A stretch of DNA of 64,000 nt from Plasmopara viticola. Its lineage: Eukaryota > Oomycota > Peronosporomycetes > Peronosporales > Peronosporaceae. A program made the position numbers and the translations under genes. The DNA lies in assembly GCA_001695595.3 (NCBI GenBank), contig MBPM02000008.1, positions 682,001 through 746,000 on the forward strand, written 5' to 3'. A model generated the notes under the pieces. It had not been told where the DNA came from and did no database searches. It was given only the letters and a program-made list of their open reading frames with translations. Positions 1 to 10,605 of this stretch are shown here, one piece after another (the stretch's first letter is position 1; every line of letters starts with the position of its first letter).

Positions 1-634
1 AATATTACTTTGATACATTTGGTTGGGTCTTGAAGCAAGATTTACGCAGACCTGACATCTGAGAATTCTTTTTTTGGCACTACCTCCTCTTGGTGCGGAT
101 CCAAGTTGAGAGCGCCTCTGCCTACTAGTTGTCTTTATGCCTAAGGCACTTGCTGTTTAATTCACCGCCACATTGGCATCAATTTGCTCAAGACAGACCT
201 TGCAGTACAAGCCATCGTCGTGCCGTAGTGGTTAAATTTGACTTTGAAAATTGTCAAAGTAGGGCACAGTCGAAAATATTTGCTGCAGCCTATTATCTCC
301 ACTTCTATCTGTATCTACCACCCGCAGTTTACGACCTAAGAATTTACACGATAAATTGGTCGCAAGAGATGCGATGGTATATGCGTTGTCTTTCCAGGCT
401 TTGTCGGCATTGGTAATAGAGTTTATAACCATCAGCAGGTTTTAGGCCGATTAGAATCTTGAAGATGACTAGGCCTAATCACTTGAAAGTTGCGTGCGAT
501 ATTGCCTTGTGTCGCATGGATCTGAAATGTGACTTTACTCATTTTGTCGACACCTACTGAGAAACATCACGTCCGTATTTGTACGCCAGGTTGCACGATA
601 ACGCGGATCCTAATTGACTTTGGACAACGGAGCA

Positions 635-1035
635 TTTAATAAGGGAGCCGCTAACTTCCACCCAGTCTGCGATTATACCGAACCCCTAACCCGAATACAC
701 AACGGTGATTGGCTATAAATACCTCTATCGTGACCTTTGCTCAAATCTACTTTCCCCATGTCAATTTGAATGCACAGTCTGCTGTAGTCACTTTGAGAGA
801 GAAAAACTCATTTTTTTGAGGACTATTAAGAGCATGTATTCTCACGCAGGCATGAATCAATGCCAAATGCCTCCAGACAGTGTTAGCGTGTGCGTTGGAG
901 GTTACAGTCCTTAGATTTATTTTTAGGCAGTTGTAGCCAATCACCGTTGTGTATTGGGGTTAGGGGTTATATACAGTCGCAGACTGGGTGGAAGTTAGCG
1001 AAAACTGGGTGTAAGTTAGCGGCTTCCTTTAATAA
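635..1035. mobile_element. MITE-like foldback element with 8-bp target-site duplication
   Basis: The element body is 643-1027 (385 bp). Its termini are long inverted repeats: GGGAGCCGCTAACTT at the left end and the reverse complement of GGAAGCCGCTAACTT at the right. The inverted similarity runs inward for about 75 bp to a shared TGATTGGCTA motif, and the right repeat carries a short internal duplication of its GCTAACTT.CACCCAGT block. The direct repeat TTTAATAA flanks it at 635-642 and 1028-1035. An 8-bp duplication is typical of hAT elements, but no transposase is encoded, so the family assignment is inference. It lies in the left palindrome arm and I do not see a counterpart at the matching place on the right, which suggests insertion after the arms formed. 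Confidence 0.75.
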
Positions 1036-1731
1036 ATGTACTGACTAAGATAAATATATTGACCAGTAAGATTGTGGAGTGGGACGCTATCGAGCCAAGT
1101 TTACGTCGCCAAGATTTCGCCAAGATTTGTAGAGTAGAATAGAAAATTGAAGTATACAATCTTTAAGATCTGTAATTGTCGAAATAAAATAACGACAGTC
1201 TAGAGCATTGATTCCCATGAAGACTTCGACGATGTATATATTCACCTACTCGAACATTTAGAATAGTACGCATCCAAGAGAATGAGCGTGTGCAACATTA
1301 TCATCGAGTTGAAGCGTCTGTAGAGATAAGCTACCTTAAAGACAACTTTGAAGGAGGGCTAAGCACTTGCTGATTTTGTACAATAGTAGCAGGCCCGACT
1401 ATCGTGAAGTTGCTGATTGGCGTCTATCGCAGCAAGAATTTCGAAATTAGTATCGGACACCGCTTTTGCCAATCCGAAAGTGTTTTGAAAGCCAGATTAT
1501 TGGATTGTATGCTGCGGTCCAAAAAAAATAAGTTAAAAGGATGCATTGCACCAACGGCAAGTTTGGTGGAATATCAAGCGCTGTTATATTTGTACGCTTA
1601 TAGGTGACGACGACACGGTGTAAAAAAGCAATGATACTCATGCAGTAGATTGATTTGCACTAATGCAAAATGAGAACTGCTCTGTTCTCGTCATGAGCTC
1701 TTGCCTTTACTGAAGCTTGTTCTGTAACCGT

Positions 1732-2064
1732 CTAGCAGTAGAAAAAGCCGCCAATAGGACGACCAAATAGGCAGCTTGAACCATAGATGGGACGACCGAC
1801 CGTATTCCAGTAGCCAAGTGGGTACCGCCATCCAAAACGAAAGCCACCAGCATACGGGAATCGAAAGGGGTGACGGAAGAATCGACCGCGACCTCCAACA
1901 AAGTGCTCTGTGCTCGTTTCAGGGATTGGCTCTTCATCACCTACGAGCATCGGTCCAGCCGGGAGCTCCTCCAAATTGGTCGGAGCCTCATTCTGGGCGT
2001 AAGCACAGCTGATAACCGCGAGCAGCATAAATAGCAGCGCGACAATTGAATGCTTCATCATCAT
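1732..2064 (-). CDS. Small secreted cationic aromatic protein, copy A
   Basis: An intronless 110-residue protein. It begins MMMKHSIVALLF, followed by a hydrophobic signal peptide with a likely cleavage after ISCAYA. The mature part starts acidic (QNEAP..., then GDEEPIPETSTE) and turns into a strongly basic Gly/Arg/Phe/Tyr/Trp-rich tail from about residue 57 to the end, closing with GGFFYC. There are two cysteines in the mature chain. Copy A differs from the other three by a seven-residue insertion (NLEELPA) after APT and a His-to-Pro change in the basic region. I know no named family for it. RXLR and Crinkler motifs are absent. Secretion is well supported; an extracellular role at the host or microbe interface is inference. 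Confidence 0.85.
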   Translation of the reverse strand: MMMKHSIVALLFMLLAVISCAYAQNEAPTNLEELPAGPMLVGDEEPIPETSTEHFVGGRGRFFRHPFRFPYAGGFRFGWRYPLGYWNTVGRPIYGSSCLFGRPIGGFFYC

Positions 2065-2121
2065 GATTACAAGGCGTGCTTCTTTTTTCGAGGAACTTGA
2101 GTATTAATGCGCAAAGTAACG

Positions 2122-2128
2122 AATGAGC
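2122..2128 (-). promoter_or_regulatory. Oomycete Inr-like core promoter motif of copy A
   Basis: GCTCATT on the minus strand lies 58-64 bases before the start codon of copy A. It matches the 5' half of the oomycete initiator consensus (GCTCATTYYNCAWTTT). The same motif is at the same distance in all four copies. Confidence 0.55.
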
Positions 2129-2245
2129 CTGATAAAAATCTTGTTGACAGCTCTTCATCAAATACTGTCATTCAGTTCTTGTTTAGCTCACTGCTTTTTC
2201 TTGGGGCTTTCTAAGAGATACGCAGACAATTGCTGATGCCGTTGA

Positions 2246-2331
2246 AGAGGCCTGATATTAATTATTCAATTGGATTTGCTTCAAACGAGTAAGAGGCCTG
2301 ATATTAATTATTCAATTGTATTTGCTCCAAA
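2246..2331. repeat. 46-bp tandem duplication upstream of copy A
   Basis: AGAGGCCTGATATTAATTAT starts at 2246 and again at 2292. The two units differ at a couple of bases. The equivalent place upstream of copy D has one unit only, so the duplication is local to copy A. Confidence 0.8.
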
Positions 2332-3796
2332 CGTAATATATGTGTAATCTGCATTTGCTCGTATTCATTCGCCTATAGTAAATTCTTTACACGCTAAGGG
2401 GAGAGAAACAAGTGACTTCAATTGTTGACTTCAATTGTCATCATTGATTTGTGGCAATAAATGGTGAAAGAGATCAATTCTTTCATGTACGATAAGCGTT
2501 TTGCTGGCTTACTCCCAGTCAAAATCGCAATTGGATGTTCAGTAGTAAAAAAGCGTAGATCCCAAGGCTATTTTGTAATATTACTGTTTGTTTCACGTTT
2601 GCTATCGTAAATAATCAGGGCAACTTTGAACAAAGAATAAATTTTTACTGTAAAGACCATAAAGGGAATTGAGAAATGCTTATGTGTCCTGTTGATAAGC
2701 AGTAGGCTCCTGGGTACTTAAACGAAATCAAAGTATAAGCTCATCGAATCTCATGAGGCAGCCCCAATACTCGTTTAAGATATAACAATTTCACTGGTTC
2801 AAGGCTGTGCAGGGTAAATGTGCTCAATACTTGGTCAATCATGCTTAGAGACATTTGTGCTCTATCTGGTGCCCCTGTCAATCTATGGCAGAAGTCAAAG
2901 CAGCTCGAATTATGCGCTTTAAATCCGGCAATGCATGAGAGAAACGACAACGCTATGTGAATGGAACCAACAAAATGGTAACACTAACATTTTCTTTCCT
3001 CTGCCTGTGATAGCTTCTATTTCTGTATCGTTTTAGCGCTAAATCTTGGTGAAATGAAGATATCCGCACGGCTACACGGCATTGCGTCGACAATCTTCTC
3101 TACTAAGAGTATCACATCCGCATTTGTATGTTATATTGCGAAGATTGCCCCTACGGATTCTGGAAAATGTACTGCCCAAGTTTCATGTTTTATCAAAATA
3201 TATTGGAGAGTGGGATGCATAATTAAGGCGCTCTTCTTTTAAAATTGCACAAGCCAATTTGCGTTGCCATGGCTTTGCCCAGATTTGCAGAATCGGGCAG
3301 AGTCGCAATCATAAAGATCTGGCAGTCGTCGATGTAGAACCCGACAGCGTGCGTTGAATTAGTGCATGAGGCTTGGTCGATGAGTTTAACTACGTCTACT
3401 TGGAAATGAATTCCGGACTAAGCTTCCTTGCATAACAAAATATACTGCTTTTTGTTAAATCGCTCAAAAGCTTGAAAGAACATCATTCTCGGCTTATGTA
3501 ACATCTCGTTACCTCAAATAAAAAGTTAGCGTTTGAAGATTTTCCTGTTTTAAAAGCTAGATCATTGCAGTTATATGATACAATACAATAAAAATTGAGT
3601 AAAGGGATGCATTCCACCAACGACAAGACTGGAAAATGATAAGCGCTGTTATATTTGTACGCTTATAGGTGACGACGACACGGTGTAAAAAAGCAATGAT
3701 TCTCATGCAGTAGATTGATTTGCACTAATGCAAAATGAGAACTGCTCTGTTCTCGTCATGAGCTCTTGCCTTTACTGAAGCTTGTTCTGTAACCGT

Positions 3797-4108
3797 CTAG
3801 CAGTAGAAAAAGCCTCCAATAGGACGACCAAATAGGCAGCTTGAACCATAGATGGGACGACCGACCGTGTTCCAGTAGCCAAGTGGGTACCGCCATCCAA
3901 AGCGAAAGCCACCAGCATACGGGAATCTAAAGCGGTGACGAAAGAATCGACCGCGACCTCCAACAAAGTGCTCTGTGCTCGTTTCAGGGATTGGTTCTTC
4001 ATCACCTACGAGCATCGTTCCAGTCGGAGCCTCATTCTGGGCGTAAGCACAGCTGATAACTGCGAGCAGCATAAAAAGCAGCGCGACAATTGAGTGCTTC
4101 ATCATCAT
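3797..4108 (-). CDS. Small secreted cationic aromatic protein, copy B
   Basis: A 103-residue protein with a signal peptide (MMMKHSIVALLF... cut after CAYA), an acidic segment with GDEEPIPETSTE, then the basic stretch GGRGRFFRHRFRFPYAGG and the closing GGFFYC. It differs from copy C at one residue (GTM against GVM) while several codons differ silently, which argues for selection on the protein. It lies about 1.7 kb upstream of copy A in the same direction and faces copy C head to head across the palindrome centre. The function is unknown. The start is the first of three consecutive Met codons; any of the three would leave a workable signal peptide. Confidence 0.87.
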   Translation of the reverse strand: MMMKHSIVALLFMLLAVISCAYAQNEAPTGTMLVGDEEPIPETSTEHFVGGRGRFFRHRFRFPYAGGFRFGWRYPLGYWNTVGRPIYGSSCLFGRPIGGFFYC

Positions 4109-4165
4109 GATTACAAGACGCGTTTCTTTTCTCGAGGAACTTGAGTACTGGTGCGCAAAGCAACG

Positions 4166-4172
4166 AATGAGC
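4166..4172 (-). promoter_or_regulatory. Inr-like core promoter motif of copy B
   Basis: GCTCATT on the minus strand, 58-64 bases before the copy B start codon, identical in spacing to the other three copies. Confidence 0.55.
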
Positions 4173-4309
4173 CTGGTAAAATCTTTGTTGACAGCTCTTC
4201 ATCAAATACTGTCATATAGTTCTTGTTTAGCTTACTGCTTTTTCTTGGGGCTTTCTACGAGATACGCAGACAATTGCTGTCGAGGGAGAATGCCGTTAAA
4301 GAGGCCTTT

Positions 4310-5025
4310 TACATTTGGTCGTATTTTTTTGCCCATAGCAAATATCCAACACGCAAAGATGAGAGGAACAAACGAGACTTATTGTAGACGTTAAATAGTG
4401 ACCTTTAATGGCGAAGAGATCAATTGGATCACTTTCTTAGTGTACGATATGCACTATTCTGTGTGTCCATGACCTACTCTTCTGTCAAAGTCGCGATTGA
4501 TGGTACACGGCTACTTTATAACAAAACCTTATTTTTCTCGTGTGCTAACATTAATAGTCAATGCAACTTTGAAGTAAGAATAGTGGCACATTAAGGACGG
4601 TGGTGATCATGAGCTTACCTATCGAAACATCACCGGAAAAACACTTGATGGGATCTAGAAATGCATAGTTGGTGGATGTGTTCTGGTATTTGCTTGTAGC
4701 TTTATCGGTTACATGAACGGGCTCAAAGGTTTTCGCAGAATGTTGAATTAGCGCCAATATTCGGCAATTATATAGCAATTTCACAAGTTGGAGGCTGTGC
4801 AAAACTAAATAATGTGAAGCGTTAACATTAGTGCTGACATGGAGACACAAATGCACTAATTGATGCCCCTGCAAGGCTTTAGCAGAAGTCAAAGCAGCTC
4901 ATATCGTGCAATTTGAACCCGGCAGTGCATGTGCGGATCGACAACCCTGTGTGAATGGAACAAAGAAAGCGGTTATGCTAACATGTTTTCCGCTCTGCCT
5001 CTACTCAGAAATGAAAAAATAAGGA
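4310..5025. other. Palindrome spacer between divergent copies B and C
   Basis: About 0.7 kb separates the two arms. It is not unique: 4740-4990 resembles 2750-3020, the far upstream part of copy A (both contain a block coding for CFDFCHRL-like residues in one frame, with many changes). The spacer therefore looks like the remaining upstream region of copy B, and the right arm lost its counterpart. No gene is supported here. Confidence 0.6.
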
Positions 5026-5131
5026 TCAGGTCTCTTCAACGGCATTTTTAGTTGTTCGCGCATCTCGTAGAAAGCTCAAAGAAAAATCGGTAAGCTAGGC
5101 AACAACCGTATGACTACAAAGACTCTTTCGG

Positions 5132-5138
5132 GCTCATT
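5132..5138 (+). promoter_or_regulatory. Inr-like core promoter motif of copy C
   Basis: GCTCATT, 58-64 bases before the copy C start codon, followed by CGTTGCTTTG as in the other copies. Confidence 0.55.
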
Positions 5139-5195
5139 CGTTGCTTTGCGCATCAGTACCCAAGTTCCTCGAAAGAAGAAACGCGCCTTGTAATC

Positions 5196-5507
5196 ATGAT
5201 GATGAAGCATTCAATTGTCGCGCTGCTTTTTATGCTGCTCGCAGTTATCAGTTGTGCTTACGCCCAGAATGAGGCTCCGACTGGAGTGATGCTCGTAGGT
5301 GATGAAGAACCAATCCCTGAAACGAGCACGGAGCACTTTGTTGGAGGCCGCGGTCGATTCTTCCGTCACCGCTTTCGGTTCCCGTATGCTGGTGGCTTTC
5401 GCTTTGGATGGCGGTACCCACTTGGCTACTGGAACACGGTCGGTCGTCCCATCTATGGTTCGAGCTGCCTATTTGGTCGTCCTATTGGAGGCTTTTTCTA
5501 CTGCTAG
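5196..5507 (+). CDS. Small secreted cationic aromatic protein, copy C
   Basis: A 103-residue protein, one residue different from copy B (Val instead of Thr before MLVGDEEP). It has the same order: signal peptide to CAYA, acidic segment, Gly/Arg/aromatic tail with two cysteines and terminal FYC. Its 3' flank (5530-6300) is nearly identical to the 3' flank of copy B (3030-3770), whereas its 5' flank matches copy B only to about 5025. It is transcribed away from the palindrome centre toward copy D. Confidence 0.87.
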   Translation: MMMKHSIVALLFMLLAVISCAYAQNEAPTGVMLVGDEEPIPETSTEHFVGGRGRFFRHRFRFPYAGGFRFGWRYPLGYWNTVGRPIYGSSCLFGRPIGGFFYC

Positions 5508-7139
5508 ACGGTTACAGGACAAGCTCCAGTAAAGAAAAGAGCTCATGACGAGAACAGAGCAGTTCTCATTTTGCATTAGTGCAAATCAAATCTACTGCAT
5601 GAGTATTATTGCTTTTTTACACCCATGTCGTCGTCGCCTATATAAGCGTACAAATATAACAGCGCTTTTCAGTTCCCAGTCTTGTCGTTGGTGGAATGCA
5701 TCCCTTTACTCAATTTTTATTGTGTTGTATCATACAACTGCAATGATATAGCTTTTAGAACAGGAAGAACTTCAATCGCTAACTTTTTATTTGAGGTAAC
5801 GAGATGTTAAATAAGCCGAGAAAGATGGTCTTTCAAGCTTTTAAGCGATTTAAGAAAAAGCAGTATATTTTGTTATGCAAGGAAGCTTAATGCGGAATTT
5901 ATTTCCAAGGAGACGTAGTATAACTCATCGATGAAGCCTCATGCGCTAATTCAACGCACGCTGTCGGGTTCTGCATCGACGACTGCCAGATCTTTATGAT
6001 TGTGACTCTGCCCGACTCTGCAATCTGGGCAAAGCCATGGCAACGCAAATTGGCTTGTGCAATTTAACAGAAGAGCGCCTTAGTTATGCATCCCACTCTC
6101 CAATATATTTTGATAAAACATGAAACTTGGGCAGTACATTTTCCAGAACCCGTAGGGGCAATCTTCGCAATACAACATACAAATGCGCATGTGATACTCT
6201 TAGTAGAGAAGATTGTCGACGCAATGCCGTGTAGCCGTGCGGATATGTTCATTTCACCAAGATTTAGCGCTAAAACGATACAGAAATAGAAGCTCTCACA
6301 GGCAGAGGAAAGATAATGTTAGTGTTACCGTTTTGTTGGTTCCATTCACATAGCGTTGTCGTTTCTCACATGCATTGCCGGATTTTAAGCGCATAATTCG
6401 AGCTGCTTTGACTTCTGCCATAGATTGACAGGGGCATCAGATAGTGCACAAATGTCTCTAAGCATGATTGATCTAGTATTGAGCATATTTACCCTGCACA
6501 GCCCTGAACCAGTGAAATTGCTATATCTTAAGCGAGTATTGGGGCTGCCTCGCTGAGAGATATGAGATTCGACGATGCTTACATATGCTTTCGTTCATGT
6601 CCCCAGGAGCCTATTGCTTATCAACAGGACACATCCGCCAACTATGCATTCTTGAATCCCCTTTAGTGTTTTTACAATCAAAATTCATTAAATAAGCTTT
6701 TTGTGCCACTATTTTTTTTTAAATTTGCCTCGATTATTTACGATAGCAAACGAGAAACAAACGGTTAAATAACAAAATAGCCTGGGGATCTACGCTTTTT
6801 ATTACTGAATATCCAATTACGAATATGCTTCCCGCACATTAGAGGATTGACTTCTTTCACCATTTATTGTCATTAATCAATGATGACAATCGAAGTCCTT
6901 TGTTTGTCTCACCTTTGCGTGTGAAGAAAATTACTATTGGCGAGTAAATACGAGTAAACACAGAGTACACATATATTACGTTTAGAGCAAATAGAATTGA
7001 ATAATCCACTCTTCAACGGCGTTCTCTCTCGACAGCAATTGTCTGCGTATCTCGTAGAAAGCCCCTAGAAATATCAGTGAGCTAAACAAGAACTGTATGA
7101 CAGTATTTGATGAAGAGCTGTCAACAAAGACTTTATCAG

Positions 7140-7146
7140 GCTCATT
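7140..7146 (+). promoter_or_regulatory. Inr-like core promoter motif of copy D
   Basis: GCTCATT, 58-64 bases before the copy D start codon, in the same context as in copies A-C. Confidence 0.55.
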
Positions 7147-7203
7147 CGTTGCTTTGCGCATTAGTACTCAAGTTCCTCGAGAAAAGAAACGCGTCTTGTA
7201 ATC

Positions 7204-7515
7204 ATGATGATGAAGCATTCAATTGTCGCGCTGCTTTTTATGCTGCTCGCAGTTATCAATTGTGCTTACGCCCAGAATGAGGCTCCGACTGGAACGATGC
7301 TCGTAGGTGATGAAGAACCAATCCCTGAAACGAGCACGGAGCACTTTGTTGGAGGCCGTGGTCGATTCTTCCGTCACCGCTTTCGATTCCCGTATGCTGG
7401 TGGCTTTCGCTTTGGATGGCGGTACCCACTAGGCTACTGGAACACGGTCGGTCGTCCCATCTATGGTTCAAGCTGCCTATTCGGTCGTCCTATTGGAGGC
7501 TTTTTCTACTGCTAG
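7204..7515 (+). CDS. Small secreted cationic aromatic protein, copy D
   Basis: A 103-residue protein that differs from copy B only at the signal-peptide end (INCAYA instead of ISCAYA). Signal peptide, acidic spacer, cationic Gly/Arg/Phe/Trp tail and the closing GGFFYC are all intact. Its flanks pair with those of copy A: 7560-7960 matches 1320-1700, and 6300-7200 matches 2065-3030. Within the mature chain it is closer to B and C than to its positional partner A, which hints at gene conversion among copies or at a later change in A. Confidence 0.87.
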   Translation: MMMKHSIVALLFMLLAVINCAYAQNEAPTGTMLVGDEEPIPETSTEHFVGGRGRFFRHRFRFPYAGGFRFGWRYPLGYWNTVGRPIYGSSCLFGRPIGGFFYC

Positions 7516-8709
7516 ACGGTTACAGAACAAGCTTCAGTAAAGGCAAGAGCTCATGACGAGAAGCGTGCAGTTCTCACTTTGCATTAGTGCAAATCAAATC
7601 TACTGCATGAGTATTTTTGCTTCTCTACACCATGTCGTCGTCACCTATATAAGCGTACAAATATAACAGCGCTATTCATATCCAGTCTGGTCGTTGGTGA
7701 AATGCATTCCTTGACCTAATTTTTTTGTACCGCTGTAAGCAATTGCAATAATTTGGCTTTAGCACATTTTTGGATCGGCAAAGTGCGTGTCCGATACAAA
7801 TATTGGAACCCCTTGTTGCAGTCAGACGTCAGATACGAGATGATGGCAACTTCACAAAAGTCGGGACAGCCACTACTGTATAAATAATCAGCAAGTACTT
7901 AGCCCTCCTTTATTTTCGTTATTCAAGGTAGCTAGTTCCCACAGACGCTCAAACGCGATTATGAAATTGTTGCACACGCTCAACCTCTAGGACGAGTACT
8001 TTCTTTTAATTTTTGGGTGGGTGTAACATACAGATCGATGAAGAATCGATGCGCCAGCACAACGCACGCCGTCGTTGTCCTTCTCCGATTAAACAAATCT
8101 TAGAGATTATGTACTCTATTGTGTGTTTTTCTTTCTGCAAATCCATGGCGACGAAAAAAAAAGAGCGCCTTTTCTTTTGTTAATGCTGGTCAATACATGA
8201 ATCTTGGTATGTGCATTAATCAAATCCCTTTAAAACATGTAATCCACGCTTAATTAGGATCCGCGTAGTCGCGCGACTTGGCGTACTCAACAAAATGATG
8301 AGAGGTAAAAATATTTCAGATGCATGCAATATCGCGCACAACTTCCGCCTGGTCAGCTTTTTGATTCTTACCGGCTTGAAATCTGCTGTTAGTTCGAAAA
8401 CCCTATGAACAATGCCAAATGAAATCATTAAAAAGGCTGGAAGAACGACGCAAATACCATCGCATCTCTTACGACCGATCGATCGCGTCAATCCATAGGT
8501 TGCGGGTGGTAGATATATTGATGAAAATGGAGATGGTAAATTGCAGCAAACATTTTTGTGCGCTGCACAATAGTTATTGTTGTAATTGACCACTACGGCA
8601 CGACGTTGGCGACAACTATCTGTGCTGCAAGGTAGAAATACTCGTAAGAAATAATGGTTTCGTCGCTTACTCGGTGGCACGATCTTTACGCTTCTAGTAA
8701 CAGCCATTG

Positions 8710-10605
8710 CTAATTGCGGGAGAAGATCTACGGCGAAAAACTCAGGCAGCTGGTGATGCCAGCCCGAAATTGATGTGAGATTTGTAAAAGTACCGAGTTC
8801 TGCAACCGTCGGGTATCAAGTGCGTGCTGCTTCTCGGTATTAAGAACTGCGACAACTGTGCTGCAGAGCAAAGAACAATCGGCCAGGATTTAAAATGACG
8901 CTTCGCATTGTTGGATAGTCACGCGGATAATACAATTACGGCACTAGAAGTAGTTTCTGCGGCAAAAAAAAGCACGAGCACAGGTGTCAGCTGCGGTGAG
9001 CAACGGAGTTTTGTCGCTTGCCTCTACAATGTTTGCCACTATTTTTTCAAGTCTGTCAATGAACACTAATACAATGAGCTACTTCGGCAATCATAACCAA
9101 AAATCGTTTTTTGCGCATATCCTGTCGTTTTGTGGGTCTCTCTCTTGGCGAGACTCTATCTAACGAGTTCTCCGACATTACAAGGGAAGGAAGAGACGGC
9201 TCATTCTGCATCACTCGCGAGCAAAATTTGATATATCGGCTCAAATTTGCTTACACTGCTGTAGCTGCAGAGTATGAATTTCTTGCTGAAAAGAGCTGCT
9301 GGAGTTACGCGTCGAAACGTCGAGCAGTAGCAATTTTCAATCAGACGGTACGCACGCTTAGTCGTTGACCTGCCGCTCAACCCCACTTCTCGAAAGCATA
9401 AATTGATTAAGGGCATTTTATATGACGATACCAGAAGATTAGGTCCGTTGTAGCGGTTAGGTATCGATTTTTCTCGTCATTAAGTATAGAATCAGGTAGT
9501 TTTCAGAGCGTTAGCTTGACGTACTTTATAACAACCGCGTTGGATTTTACCTTGCGCGGGTTCAACGATCTTTCGCCATCGATGGTACAGCTGATGTCAT
9601 AAAAGCCTTTTTACGTTAACCATCCTTTGATTTCGTAATATGCCTGTCCACTTTCGTTTATCTTCTCTCACCGAAACAAAACAATATAATTTTAAACCGC
9701 ATTATTGCATTAAACAATGCCGTTCTTGGCTTAACTATTCGGACGATATCGAATTATATAAATTGGTGTTGCGATTGTCGGAACCACTCACCTTCAAGTT
9801 GCGCGGAGGTTGAAAATCGAAGAAAATGTGATTTCTGCAAACTAAGAACAATTGTCTAACGAACGAGAAATTAGGGGTTAGGGGCTAGCAAGTTTGAGAT
9901 AGTATAGTATTTCGTCACAAACTCCACGTTCTATTTTCCGAATTTCGACTCCACGATGATCAACTCTCCAAGAAAATGTCAGCAAGTTATGGCGCTCTTA
10001 ATACCCAACGAAGTCTTGTTTGAAGAATGTCTCAATGTTGAACTTGGTTTTGAGTGCTCTAATTTAAATAAAAAATTTACTTGCTTAGAGCATTAAGGAT
10101 TTATTCGCCCGATTGGTTAAAAAGTGGTTAGTGCGCCGTAAGCAGCGCTACTAATAGGAAAAGACAAGCCCTGCTGGATATATAAGAATTTTTTCGTGCT
10201 ACTTTCAGATTGGTGGATCTTGTCGGTTTGTGTGCGAAACGGACGCAAAAGAGATAACGCGCTGTTGTTGGCCATTTCAAGCGACACGATTCGATGGTAC
10301 GTCATCGTTTGACCGCGAAGTAGATTGTCGGCGCCGAGTCGTGCCGCACTAGGGACTTGTGGAGTGGAGACTTTGGACTGCAAATAGTTTTACAGAATGG
10401 CAAGTATATTAAAGTACGTATGTTAGATTCGTTGCAGAGAGGATGATATATAGCGTGCAGTATTAGCTATATTCCTCTGAATTGGTACGTTTGCACATGA
10501 CGACAACGTGGCTCGAATAGATAGCTCCAATGCCCAGCCATCGAACAGGGCAAGCAAAAATGACAAACGTGCCTTCATCCGGCTTGACGACTCAACAATG
10601 AGCTT
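8710..10605. other. Gene-free interval
   Basis: No convincing gene is visible. An 85-codon plus frame at 9111-9368 and an 88-codon minus frame at 10117-10383 lack homology I recognise, and the latter has no ATG. A short TTAGGGGTTAGGGG tract lies near 9872-9886, similar to the sequence in the MITE ends. Confidence 0.5.

Larger units (their letters stand above)
200..4309. repeat. Left arm of a large imperfect palindrome
   Basis: This arm is the reverse complement, with indels, of 5025-8640. Matching landmarks are 230-320 with 8500-8620, 480-530 with 8300-8360, 1290-1400 with 7860-7975, gene copy A (1732-2064) with copy D (7204-7515), 2700-3030 with 6290-6620, 3054-3242 with 6064-6252, and copy B (3797-4108) with copy C (5196-5507). 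Each arm holds two same-strand copies of a secreted-protein gene with their flanks, so the arm is itself a tandem duplication (A unit plus B unit). Pairing sums shift by several hundred bases from tip to centre, so indels have accumulated. The extent is from eye alignment and the outer edge is approximate. Confidence 0.85.
5025..8640. repeat. Right arm of the large imperfect palindrome
   Basis: The reverse complement of 200-4309 with indels (see left arm). It carries copies C and D on the plus strand. The outer tip (8216-8707) contains a 163-codon minus-strand frame that is paralogous to a shorter frame at 129-416 in the left tip. The two share RRAVVV, a long gap, and YLPPA, and both have diverged freely, so I treat them as decayed sequence and not as a gene. 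Confidence 0.85.

Noticed and set aside
1707..1940. 77-codon frames overlapping each secreted gene (also at 3772-4005 and 5299-5532)
   Set aside because: They are alternate-frame shadows of the four secreted-protein genes and lack a signal peptide.
3054..3242. 62-codon ORF conserved in both palindrome arms (partner 6064-6252)
   Set aside because: Conservation comes from the duplicated arms. Most differences change the amino acid, so the frame shows no sign of selection, and there is no signal peptide or domain.
10117..10383. Possible RXLR-like effector (AARLGADNLLRGQ)
   Set aside because: No ATG opens the frame, no signal peptide exon was found upstream, and the motif is not RXLR.
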